Positions 51,175 to 58,447 of a stretch of 64,000 nt of DNA are shown here, in pieces. Source of the DNA: Streptomyces sp. NBC_01485 (GTDB lineage Bacteria; Actinomycetota; Actinomycetes; Streptomycetales; Streptomycetaceae); contig NZ_CP109435.1 in NCBI RefSeq assembly GCF_036227125.1, positions 8,866,001 to 8,930,000 of the forward strand, given 5' to 3'. The notes beneath the pieces are model-generated. The model had not been told where the DNA came from. It saw only the letters and a list, made by a program, of their open reading frames with translations, and ran no database searches. The position numbers and the translations under genes were made by a program. Numbering within the stretch: position 1 is the stretch's first letter; the number at the start of each line of letters is the position of its first letter.

Positions 51175-51211
51175 AGTTGTTTGCCCATCTGACCTGCATT
51201 GAAAAACAACT
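51175..51211 (+). promoter_or_regulatory. Conserved inverted repeat AGTTGTT-N23-AACAACT, copy 4
   Basis: Arms at 51175-51181 and 51205-51211, spacer again 23 bases with CATCTGACCTGCATTGAAA inside. The right arm ends 106 bp before the ATG at 51318. The sequence left of it is unrelated to that left of copies 2 and 3, so conservation begins at the element itself. Confidence 0.8.
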
Positions 51212-51317
51212 CTGTGCGCTGGAAAGTCGCGTCTCAGAGGCCGCCGCAGAACGCGCCCTTCGTCCACAAGCTCCCGTGTCGTCGCCGACATGTTCTTGAA
51301 GGAGTGTGTATTCCCCG

Positions 51318-52142
51318 ATGCGTAAAAGAATTTCGCGTACAACGGTAAGGCGCGCCGTCGTGGCAGGGGCCGTGAGCCTCGCCTCGGTGCTGGGCCTCGT
51401 GTCGCCGGCGCATGCCGCCACCAACCTCAGAGGCCAGGAGCCGTTCAACACCGACAAGCTGATCATGAGCCTCTGCACCGGTTCGACCGCGCGGTCCTGG
51501 TGGTTCATCAACGTGGACACCGGCCAGCTCACCAGGGACACCCTGCGCGGCAACTACCAGGCCCTACTGCCGCACCCCAAGGAGCGCTTCCAGGGCTGGT
51601 GCAGCTACCCGCAGGCGTCCAGCTGGACCTGGACCGGTAATGAGACGAAGGTCAGCGACACCCTGGTCAACTGCAGTTGGGGCTCGCAGCTGAGCCAGGC
51701 CATGCAGACGAACGGCACCACGACCTCCACCACGACCAACAGTGTCGGCGGCCAGTTCGGCGTCGAGTGGAACGTCATCAAGGACGTCCTGGGCCTCCAG
51801 GCCGCGGCCACCTACAGCCACACCTGGTCCTACGCGGACGCCAAGGGCTGGTCCACGACCACGACCCTCACCGTGCCCCAGAGGCGGGCGGGCTGGATGA
51901 CCCTGCGCCCGGAGATGCGCACGGTGCGCAGCAACCCGGTCTTCCACGTCGAGAAGTACACCTATGGCACCACCAACGGCGGCACGTGGTCCGTCAAGAC
52001 CTGGCGAGACCGTGGTTACGCGGACATCAAGTCCCAGGGCGCCTTCTATGACGCCAAGGCCAATGTCGTCGACAGCTCTGGCAAGCCGCGGGGCCAGTAC
52101 GTCGCCCGTGACCGCGCGGTGAACAGCTCCGACCGCTGCTAG
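51318..52142 (+). CDS. Secreted beta-rich protein D, diverged paralogue
   Basis: 274 residues. The signal peptide is identical to that of proteins B and C up to SPAHA. The mature N-terminal domain has diverged (LRGQEPFNTDKLIMSLCTGS), while WCSYPQASSWTWTGNETKVS and LVNCSWGSQLSQAMQTNGTT are nearly the same. The Thr-rich segment keeps the pattern (TTSTTTNSVGGQFGVEWNVI) and the C-terminal part is partly replaced (YGTTNGGTWSVKTWRDRGYA). It ends NSSDRC instead of GSDHC. Different rates across the protein suggest that the exposed N-terminal and C-terminal faces diversify while the strand core and leader are held. Function unknown, as for B. Confidence 0.75.
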   Translation: MRKRISRTTVRRAVVAGAVSLASVLGLVSPAHAATNLRGQEPFNTDKLIMSLCTGSTARSWWFINVDTGQLTRDTLRGNYQALLPHPKERFQGWCSYPQASSWTWTGNETKVSDTLVNCSWGSQLSQAMQTNGTTTSTTTNSVGGQFGVEWNVIKDVLGLQAAATYSHTWSYADAKGWSTTTTLTVPQRRAGWMTLRPEMRTVRSNPVFHVEKYTYGTTNGGTWSVKTWRDRGYADIKSQGAFYDAKANVVDSSGKPRGQYVARDRAVNSSDRC

Positions 52143-52193
52143 CAGGTGCGGTGCCGGCCGACGGCCGGGCGGCACCGCACGGCGTTTCAGCAT

Positions 52194-52227
52194 CTCAAGG
52201 CCCGCTCCTCCGGGAGCGGGCCTTGAG
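52194..52227 (+). terminator. Hairpin terminator after secreted protein D
   Basis: CTCAAGGCCCGCTCC-TCCG-GGAGCGGGCCTTGAG is a perfect 15-bp stem with a 4-base loop. A second GC-rich dyad (GCGGTGCCG...CGGCACCGC) lies just before it at about 52148-52179. Confidence 0.85.
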
Positions 52228-52233
52228 GTGTGT

Positions 52234-52320
52234 ATGGCCCGGATCCCCGACGACCTGGCCGTCATGGGCTTCGACGGACTCTCGCTCGGGGAACTCGTGG
52301 AGCCCGCCCCGACTACCGGA
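52234..52320 (+). pseudogene. LacI-family regulator, C-terminal fragment
   Basis: RIPDDLAVMGFDGLSLGELV and EPAPTTG are recognisable as the IPDDxAVxGFDD...PxLTTV region near the end of LacI regulators. Neither the DNA-binding domain nor the last 50 residues is present, and the frame then degenerates. It begins immediately after the terminator of protein D, so it marks a recombination edge of the island. Confidence 0.65.
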
Positions 52321-52387
52321 GCCGGTGTGATGCGAACGCGTGTGCCTGTGATCGCTGGTTGGCAAGGCCCGGAGGGGGAGAACCCGG

Positions 52388-52951
52388 CTACTGGCGGAGT
52401 GGGTCCCGCACCATCGTGGCGAAGACCGGCGAGTCGTCGAAGGGCTGCTGGCGGCCGATCTGCTTGTACCCCCAGGACTCATAAACGGCCTTGAGGCGCC
52501 CGTCGGAGAGAGCAGGATTGACCAGCAGGGTGACGCGCCGTTCCTGTCGCTGGGAGAGCAGTTCCTCGTGGAGGGCCCGGGCCGCGCCTTGGCCCTGGGC
52601 TCCCCGCCACGGTCTGCGGACGAGGATCTCGTTGAGGGCGAGGGTTCGCTCGCCGTCCTCGTTCACGTACTCGTCGGGGAGCGGTTCCTGTTCCGCGGAC
52701 CACCACGCGGTGTTCTCGCCGAGCGGTACGGCGAAGACGTACCCGATCGGTTCCTCGCCGCGATACCCGACGACGGCCTCCCAGCCGGGGCGGGAGGAGT
52801 AGGCCGTCAGCCGTTCGTCGAACCGGTCGCGCCGGTAGAACGGCCGATCCATCAGACCGAACTCCCCACGCACCTCCACGTGGATGTCGAGGATGAGCTG
52901 CCGCACGAGGGCTACGTCGCCGGTCCTGCTATAGGTGATCGTGCCGTTCAT
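52388..52951 (-). CDS. GNAT-family N-acetyltransferase
   Basis: 187 residues from ATG 52951, which has GGAGGGCAG upstream and overlaps the stop of the regulator gene before it (ATGA). The acetyl-CoA region is LALNEILVRRPWRGAQGQGA (about 104-123), followed by ARALHEELLSQR. The C-terminal KAVYESWGYKQIGRQQPFDD is typical of the family. EPIGYVFAVPLGENTAWW precedes it. Coupling to the XRE-TPR regulator suggests the two work together; such pairs are common around small-molecule resistance genes. Substrate unknown. Confidence 0.85.
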   Translation of the reverse strand: MNGTITYSRTGDVALVRQLILDIHVEVRGEFGLMDRPFYRRDRFDERLTAYSSRPGWEAVVGYRGEEPIGYVFAVPLGENTAWWSAEQEPLPDEYVNEDGERTLALNEILVRRPWRGAQGQGAARALHEELLSQRQERRVTLLVNPALSDGRLKAVYESWGYKQIGRQQPFDDSPVFATMVRDPLRQ

Positions 52952-54147
52952 GCGGCTGCCCTCCGGTGGTCGAGCCACGCGGTGGTTTCGGCGCTGCGTG
53001 GTGCCACGGTCGTGAGTCGGGTGGTGAAGTCGTTGAGGAGCATGCTCACTCGGCCGTTACCGGCCATCGCGGCGGGGACGTTCCGAGCTGCGGCAACGGC
53101 CGGCTCGATATCGCCCTGGCCGAGCTGGGCCAGGGCCAGGTTGGCGTACGTCAGGCCGCGGTTTCGCTCGAAGTCGGGCCGTAGGGCGGCGAGGCATCGG
53201 TGGGCGTGGCGCTCCGCGTCCTCCCACTTTCGGAGCCGCAGGTAGGCGAAGGTGGCCAGGCTGTCCAGCTCGGCCTGGTCGTAGAAGGCCATCCACGGCG
53301 GTCGGTGCGTCCCCTGGTTGGCACGGTCGTAGCAGGCCTGTGCGAGACCGATCGCGCGGAGGGCGCTGCGCTCGTCTCCCATGTCGGCGTGGAAGGTCGC
53401 GAGTCGTGCCATGGCCAGGGACGCGTACGCCGGGTCGCTGCGGGTAATGGATGTGGCCCGGGCTGCCTCGCCTGCGGCGATGGCGTCGGCGGGGCGGCCG
53501 AGGTGGCGGTACATGATCCCGGCGTGGCCCCATACCCGGAAGAGGACGTGCCGGTTGTTGGCCAGACCGGCGAGAGTGACGGCCTGGTTGAGGTACGGCT
53601 CTGCCTCGGTGAGGCGGCGTCCGTCGATCGCTGCCCACATGGCGCTCGCCGTGAACGCGGCCGCGACGCCGTACAGCTCTGACCGGATACGGCTGGACGC
53701 GGTGTGGGCGTTCTGCAGGCCCACTGTCTCCTCGGCCAGCGAGGCCGCGTGCCGTTGGAGGTCCTGCGTCCCCCCGTACTTGTTGTCCATGCTGACCACG
53801 GCCGCCAGCTTGGCGTTCATCCGGTCCACGTCGCCAGATCCCAGGCGGCGTTGCATGGCCGAAGGCGGCGTCAGTGACGCTCCGACGGCGGTGGCTGCGG
53901 CAAGGAAGGTGCGGCGATACAAGGGGTCGTCCTCGGTCGCTGGGGAAGGGCTTGGGGTCTTACTCCACCGGGGAGCAAAGCCTAACTCTGCGGCTGGGAG
54001 ACCCGTGGCCTTCTCAAGCGCTGTCCTCAACAGGCTGTTGGGTGACCGGTGTTCGCCGCTGAGCAGCTTGAAGACGTGCCTCTCATGGACTGTTCCGCAA
54101 CGGCCCGTCAGGCTCTCAATTTCTGTGTTGACCAGGGAGTCCCTCAT
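52948..54147 (-). CDS. XRE-type/TPR regulator of the Streptomyces kind
   Basis: 399 residues. The N-terminus is a weak helix-turn-helix (IESLTGRCGTVHERHVFKLL, GEHRSPNSLLRTALEKATGL) as in actinomycete XRE regulators with a degenerate HTH. A hydrophobic stretch (YRRTFLAAATAVGASLTPPS) follows near residue 85. The remaining 280 residues are TPR-like helices (YLNQAVTLAGLANNRHVLF, DAIAAGEAARA, WEDAERHAHRCLAAL). A TTA codon at 53983-53985 (AELGFAP) suggests bldA dependence. It is divergent from the gene at 54260. Confidence 0.82.
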   Translation of the reverse strand: MRDSLVNTEIESLTGRCGTVHERHVFKLLSGEHRSPNSLLRTALEKATGLPAAELGFAPRWSKTPSPSPATEDDPLYRRTFLAAATAVGASLTPPSAMQRRLGSGDVDRMNAKLAAVVSMDNKYGGTQDLQRHAASLAEETVGLQNAHTASSRIRSELYGVAAAFTASAMWAAIDGRRLTEAEPYLNQAVTLAGLANNRHVLFRVWGHAGIMYRHLGRPADAIAAGEAARATSITRSDPAYASLAMARLATFHADMGDERSALRAIGLAQACYDRANQGTHRPPWMAFYDQAELDSLATFAYLRLRKWEDAERHAHRCLAALRPDFERNRGLTYANLALAQLGQGDIEPAVAAARNVPAAMAGNGRVSMLLNDFTTRLTTVAPRSAETTAWLDHRRAAA

Positions 54148-54259
54148 GCCACACCCGAGCAGAGATGCCGGATCAAACCAGCCCCCTCGCCAGCGGCATC
54201 GTGACCACCCTGCGGACCGCGTGCACGGACACGCCCAGCGCCGCAGAAGGCGCGGTTCG

Positions 54260-54820
54260 GTGAACTCGGCCGGATCCCTCGTCCACCCGCTGCGCGGAGC
54301 AGACCGGGAGCGCCGGGCAGAGGCGGAGCGATGGCTGCTCCGCGCGGCCGAGTGTGCCTACGAGGCCGCGTGCGAGTGGGCGGAGCAGGGAGTCACGTTG
54401 CTGACCACCGGAGTCGTGTGGGACGTCGTACGGGCGCCGTACCGCCTCCTGGACCCCGCCTTCGACTGCCGCACTGGCTCGGACGCGCTCCGCCGGCGGC
54501 TGACGCGGGCTGGGGTGTCCGGCGCGGTGTTCTGCGACAGCTACCGTCCGGCCCTGTACTTCCTGGTGCCGCCGGACACGGATCGAAAGTGGCCGAACAC
54601 GCTGGCCGCAGCCGGGGTGCAGTGCTTCGGAGGCTCCCGGCCCTACGTCCACCACGTGGGAGTGCCGAGCCTCGGCCGCGCCCTGCCGCCCGGCCCGTAC
54701 TGGCTGCTGTCTCCGGACAACGGTGGCATCCGGCACGTCGACCCGGAGCACCTGTACCGCAGCCTGTGCGCGTACCACGACGCCCAGCTCGCCGATGGGA
54801 CGAAGCCGGGCGCTTCCTGA
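54260..54820 (+). CDS. Conserved hypothetical protein (primase/polymerase-N-terminal-like)
   Basis: 186 residues from a GTG with AGAAGG nine bases ahead. It has AAECAYEAACEWAEQGVTLL, TGVVWDVVRAPYRL and GAVFCDSYRPALYFLVPPDT, then VPSLGRALPPGPYWLLSPDN. This outline recurs in Streptomyces as a single-domain protein related to the N-terminal part of bifunctional primase/polymerase-like proteins, but without its obvious catalytic acids. It is next to a DUF6415 gene and an XRE/TPR regulator, a common trio. Function unknown. Confidence 0.65.
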   Translation: MNSAGSLVHPLRGADRERRAEAERWLLRAAECAYEAACEWAEQGVTLLTTGVVWDVVRAPYRLLDPAFDCRTGSDALRRRLTRAGVSGAVFCDSYRPALYFLVPPDTDRKWPNTLAAAGVQCFGGSRPYVHHVGVPSLGRALPPGPYWLLSPDNGGIRHVDPEHLYRSLCAYHDAQLADGTKPGAS

Positions 54821-54906
54821 CCGGTGCCGGCCGCGCGCTGCTCCCGTCAGTCGCGCGCGTGGTCGGCACCCCCCAACCATCCGCCACATCATCACGGAGA
54901 GACGCC

Positions 54907-55278
54907 ATGACCTCACCCCTCACCCAGTCCGTCGTGCCAGGCGTGCAGATCGATGCCGAGCGGATCCGCGAAACGTGCGTGAGGGTCATTTGGGAGCCTT
55001 TGCCGCCGTCGGACGAGGAGCGCACTCGCCTCGTCGGCCATCTGCGCGGGCACATTCAGCTCCTGCTGCCCGAGGTCGTGGTGCGGTTGCCGAACCTGCG
55101 CGGCAAGTGGCCGAAGACTGCCGACTACGTCATCTCCCGTGCCCGGGCCGCCCTGGACACGGATATCGCGCAGTTGCGGAGCACCTGCCGTATGCAGTCC
55201 ATGGCGACTTGGTGCCACTCACTCCTCATCCTGCACGAGCAGCCTGTAGCCGACGCGCCGTCCCCGGCCGAGCGCTGA
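54907..55278 (+). CDS. DUF6415-type small protein
   Basis: 123 residues. IDAERIRETCVRVIWEPLPP then RLVGHLRGHIQLLLPEVVVR and YVISRARAALDTDIAQLRST match the helical DUF6415 pattern found beside regulators and natural-product genes in Streptomyces. It has no membrane or catalytic motif. It follows the preceding gene by 86 bp and is probably co-transcribed. Confidence 0.65.
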   Translation: MTSPLTQSVVPGVQIDAERIRETCVRVIWEPLPPSDEERTRLVGHLRGHIQLLLPEVVVRLPNLRGKWPKTADYVISRARAALDTDIAQLRSTCRMQSMATWCHSLLILHEQPVADAPSPAER

Positions 55279-55327
55279 CCACGTGCAGGACGGACTCCCG
55301 GCGCGGAGCGGTGGCCGCGACCGGGAG

Positions 55328-55750
55328 TCAGCGGCGCGACGGGACGGCACTCATCGCGGTGTGGACGAGCCAGCCCGCCGCCGCACCGACCGCGTACCAG
55401 AGCAGGTCCGGCGGATTGAAGGTGGAGCCGAGCACGAGGCGGCCGACGGCGCTGCGCCGGGACAGCTCCGCAGGCACGTCGCTGAGCTGAAGGAACTCGA
55501 CCGCCCAACTGAGGGCCAGCGCGCTCGCGGCGGCCGTCAGGGGCGTCGCCCGTGGTGCCACCAGAACGACGAGGGTCAGAAGCAGGACGGTGTACAGCGC
55601 GTCCCCGCCGTACTTGGCCACGCTCCCCGCGGCCACCGCCCGCAGTCCCAGCCCCACGCCGACGGTCACCACCGCGGCCCCGGCCGCCACCAGCCGGATC
55701 CGTGTGGCGGGCTGGGCGGCGCGGTCTTGGGGCGGGGAGATGAGGGGCAC
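55328..55750 (-). CDS. DUF2809 membrane protein
   Basis: 140 residues with four membrane helices: LVAAGAAVVTVGVGLGL, ALYTVLLLTLVVLVAP, TAAASALALSWAVEFLQL and DLLWYAVGAAAGWLVH. The motif KYGGDALYTVLL and WAVEFLQL identify DUF2809, a small VanZ-like membrane family of unknown role. The start is a GTG with a poor ribosome site. Confidence 0.82.
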   Translation of the reverse strand: MPLISPPQDRAAQPATRIRLVAAGAAVVTVGVGLGLRAVAAGSVAKYGGDALYTVLLLTLVVLVAPRATPLTAAASALALSWAVEFLQLSDVPAELSRRSAVGRLVLGSTFNPPDLLWYAVGAAAGWLVHTAMSAVPSRR

Positions 55751-55928
55751 GGGGACATACTGCCGGACGGGACGGACGTCCGGTGATCGTCTTTCCCTTA
55801 CACAGTATGGGTGAATGAGCCGACTGTTCCGTTCGGGGCCGCTGGTGAGTCCTTACGGTCTCTGAGTGGATCAGGGGGCTGAAGGGGAGGCCCCGCGGGA
55901 GGGGGGACCGGTTTGAAAGGCGCACCTG

Positions 55929-56981
55929 ATGGTGGGGTTGGGGAAGTCGCCGGACGTGCTCAGGGTTCGGGCCTGGGGTGCGGTGGGCGTGGCATGTCTC
56001 GTGGGAACGGCGCTGACCTTCGGCGGGCCGTGGGCGGCCGGGGGTGCGGCGGCGCGGATGGCGGCTTTCGGGCCGTCCGTCGGCTGCTGGGGGTTGGCGG
56101 CCTCGCTGATCCTCCGGGCGTGGGGGACGAGCGGACGGGTGCGGACGCGTCTGCTGCTCCTGGGGACTTCGGCGGCGGCCGGGGGTGTGTACCGGGGGGC
56201 GGCCAACGTGCTTTCGGCTCACCCTCCTGTCTCGGGATGGGACGCGCCCCCGCTGCTCGGACCGGTGGTGGTCACCGGCGTGACGCTGGCGGTCGGCCTC
56301 GGGATGGCCGGTCTGGTGGTCGCGGCCGACGCCGGTACGGGCCGGCACGTGGTGCTGCGGCGGGTGCTGGACGGGATCGTCGCGTCCGGGGCCGTGTTCC
56401 TGACGGGATGGGTGCTGCTGAGGGGGCCGGTGACGGCTGAGGGCTGGCGGCCGGGGACGGGGATGATCGGTGTCCTGTGGACCGCGGAGGTCGTGTTCCT
56501 CGGTTTCCTGTTCGCCCTGCGCCGACTCGTACGCAGCGATCAGCGAGCCACGTTGTGGGTCGGGATCGGCGGGCTGTCCCTCACGCTGGTCGGCGACACC
56601 CTGCGCCTGTGGACGGCCGGCCCGCACGGCCCCGAGGCGATGGCGTCCTGTCCGCTGGCCGACGCCTGCGACACCGCGGGACTGCTGGTGGTCGCCGTCG
56701 GCCCCTGGGTGCCCGGCGGGACGAGCATCCTGGGCACTGCTCGGCCGGCGTTGAGATGGGGGACGGAGGGTGCGGCGGCGTTCGTTCCCCTGACGGTCTG
56801 CACGGTCACGGCGCTGGGATACGTACTGTCTCCGCCGGCCCGTGACCCGGTGCCGCTGCTGATCGGCGGGACGGCACTGCTGAGCCTCTGGGCCCGCCAG
56901 ACGTTCCTGCCGAGCGAGAAACCCGGAAACGATGGACTCCGAGTGGAACCGGAGCGGGAGGTGAGGCGTTCTCGTCGGTGA
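55929..56981 (+). CDS. Multi-pass membrane protein of unknown function
   Basis: 350 residues, about nine to ten membrane segments (for example AVGVACLVGTALTFGG, VVVTGVTLAVGLGMAGLVVA, LWTAEVVFLGFLFALRRLV). The layout, with LRRVLDGIVASGAVFLTGWV and a loop DACDTAGLLV, resembles the N-terminal sensor half of Streptomyces GGDEF-EAL proteins, but no cyclase domain follows. It ends in a charged tail (EREVRRSRR). Its stop overlaps the GTG of an EF-hand protein gene (GTGA), so the two are coupled. GAAAGG precedes the ATG. Confidence 0.72.
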   Translation: MVGLGKSPDVLRVRAWGAVGVACLVGTALTFGGPWAAGGAAARMAAFGPSVGCWGLAASLILRAWGTSGRVRTRLLLLGTSAAAGGVYRGAANVLSAHPPVSGWDAPPLLGPVVVTGVTLAVGLGMAGLVVAADAGTGRHVVLRRVLDGIVASGAVFLTGWVLLRGPVTAEGWRPGTGMIGVLWTAEVVFLGFLFALRRLVRSDQRATLWVGIGGLSLTLVGDTLRLWTAGPHGPEAMASCPLADACDTAGLLVVAVGPWVPGGTSILGTARPALRWGTEGAAAFVPLTVCTVTALGYVLSPPARDPVPLLIGGTALLSLWARQTFLPSEKPGNDGLRVEPEREVRRSRR

Positions 56982-57298
56982 GCGAACCGGGTCGGGTCGG
57001 GTCGGCCCGGCCGCCCGCCGACGAGAGGGACGGGGCCGACGTGGCGAGTGACAAGGCGCGGAAACTGTTCGAGGCGCTCGACCTCGACGAGAACGGGACC
57101 CTGACCCGCGAAGAGGTGATCACCGCCCTGCGGACGAGGGGCCCGTCCCTCGCCGCGTCGGGGGACCTGCCGTTCTGGGGTGTGGTGGACGCCGACGCCT
57201 CCTCCGCGCTCTTCGACGCCGCCGGCCAGAACGGGGACTCGGTACTGACCCTGGAGGAGTTCGCGGCGGTGGTGGACCGCCGATTCGGCTGGCGCTGA
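56978..57298 (+). CDS. EF-hand calcium-binding protein
   Basis: 106 residues. Two helix-loop-helix motifs: the first loop is DLDENGTLTREE (about 35-46), a complete calcium ligand set; the second, DAAGQNGDSVLTLEE (about 79-93), carries an extra residue but ends in the required Glu. This is a calmodulin-like small protein (calerythrin/CabC type) of Streptomyces. The GTG overlaps the stop of the membrane protein, which suggests that calcium binding regulates or reports on that membrane partner. Confidence 0.85.
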   Translation: MSEPGRVGSARPPADERDGADVASDKARKLFEALDLDENGTLTREEVITALRTRGPSLAASGDLPFWGVVDADASSALFDAAGQNGDSVLTLEEFAAVVDRRFGWR

Positions 57299-57372
57299 GA
57301 AACAGGCCGGCGTTGACGATCAGGCCGGTGCCGAGAACAGGTCAGCGTACGGACGCACAGCGATCCGCCGGG

Positions 57373-57519
57373 TCAGCGCCGCCCACGCAGCTTGCCGATC
57401 AGTTGCTGGAGCTGACTCCGACGGCGAGGGTCGGCGGCGGCGCGGCGGGCCTGCTCCATGGCGCGCTGCCCCTGCGGACTCCGGCTGAACTGCTTGAGCT
57501 TCTCCAGCATCCCTGGCAT
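57373..57519 (-). CDS. Small basic helical protein, 48 residues
   Basis: A short gene on the minus strand with ATG at 57519 and GGAGGGCAG just ahead of it. It reads MPGMLEKLKQFSRSPQGQRA then MEQARRAAADPRRRSQLQQL and IGKLRGRR. The form (LxKLKQFxRSPQGxRAxEQA) is a recurrent small Streptomyces protein, strongly basic and alpha-helical, without known function. Codon use is consistent with coding. It is convergent with the EF-hand gene. Confidence 0.78.
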   Translation of the reverse strand: MPGMLEKLKQFSRSPQGQRAMEQARRAAADPRRRSQLQQLIGKLRGRR

Positions 57520-57579
57520 GACTGCCCTCCTGATCGGTCGATGACGAGGCCGGTACGGAAGGCCTGTGTACAGTCTCGC

Positions 57580-58030
57580 CTACCCAGGCCTCGCCGCATC
57601 ACCCCTGCCCGGCCCCCGACTGCGGAGCACGTGCGTGATGAGCCGGGCGAGCAGACGGGTGCGGGGGAGCGTCTGGGCGACCTCGACGTACTCGGTGTCC
57701 GCGTGCGCGCCGCTCCCCACGGCGCCCAGGCCGTCCAGCGTCGGACAGCCCATCGCCGCGGTGAAGTTGCCGTCCGAGGCGCCGCCGACGGCGTTCCCCC
57801 GCAGCGGCTCCTGGCCCAGTTCCACGGCGAGCCGGGAGGCGAGGGCGAACAGTTCGGCGGAGGACTCCGGTTCCATGGGCGGTCGTCGGCTGCCGCCCAG
57901 CACCTCCAGCAGGGCTCCCGGCGTACGAGCGGTGAGCCCCCGCATGAACTCGTCGATCAAGGCCTGCGCCGCCCGGGTCGGCACGCGCACGTCCACCGAC
58001 ACCCGGGCCAGCGCGGGCACCGTGTTGCAC
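57580..58030 (-). pseudogene. M20 metallopeptidase, C-terminal fragment
   Basis: The frame gives ARVSVDVRVPTRAAQALIDE (start of the M20 dimerisation domain), then GGASDGNFTAAMGCPTLDGL and GSGAHADTEYVEV, the conserved end with a metal-ligand region. The N-terminal catalytic half is missing: homology begins at about 58027 and the sequence beyond belongs to a LysR fragment on the other strand. About 145 of 380 or so residues remain, so it cannot be active. Confidence 0.8.
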
Positions 58031-58330
58031 GCGGGGCACGGCGGGCTGCTGCACATGGGCGCGTTCGCCACCGCCGACATCTCGCTGGTGCCCACCGCCC
58101 TGCGGGCGCTCCAGCACGACAGGCCGGACGTCGACGTCGTCGCGGTCGAGGGCTCGACCGGCACGCTGATGGCGCGTCTCGCGGACGGGGCGCTGGACCT
58201 CGCCGTCGTCAGCGACTACCCGTCCGGTCTGCCGTCGGCAGAGGGAGTCACGACGGCCGTGCTGTGCGAGGACGAGTAGCTCGTCGCACTCCCGCGCGGA
58301 CACCGCCTGGCCGTAAGCGTGTTGGCAGCA
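58031..58330 (+). pseudogene. LysR-family regulator, effector-domain fragment with internal stop
   Basis: The frame reads HMGAFATADISLVPTALRAL, then GALDLAVVSDYPSGLP and VLCEDE, then a TAG at 58277-58279, and continues in the same frame as LVALPRGHRLAV. This is the LysR substrate-binding domain, where CEDELLVALPRGHRLA is expected, so the TAG replaces a Leu codon. The DNA-binding half and the last 100 residues are absent. It abuts the M20 fragment head to head near 58030. Confidence 0.8.
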
Positions 58331-58447
58331 GACACGGAAGCACCGACGACGCCGCCAACTTCCGCTGCTCCGGCAAGTGACGCACGCCCATCGACCGAGT
58401 CCTCACCTGGCCGACCGCGACAGGACGCCGGGTCAGGCCAGGCCGGG

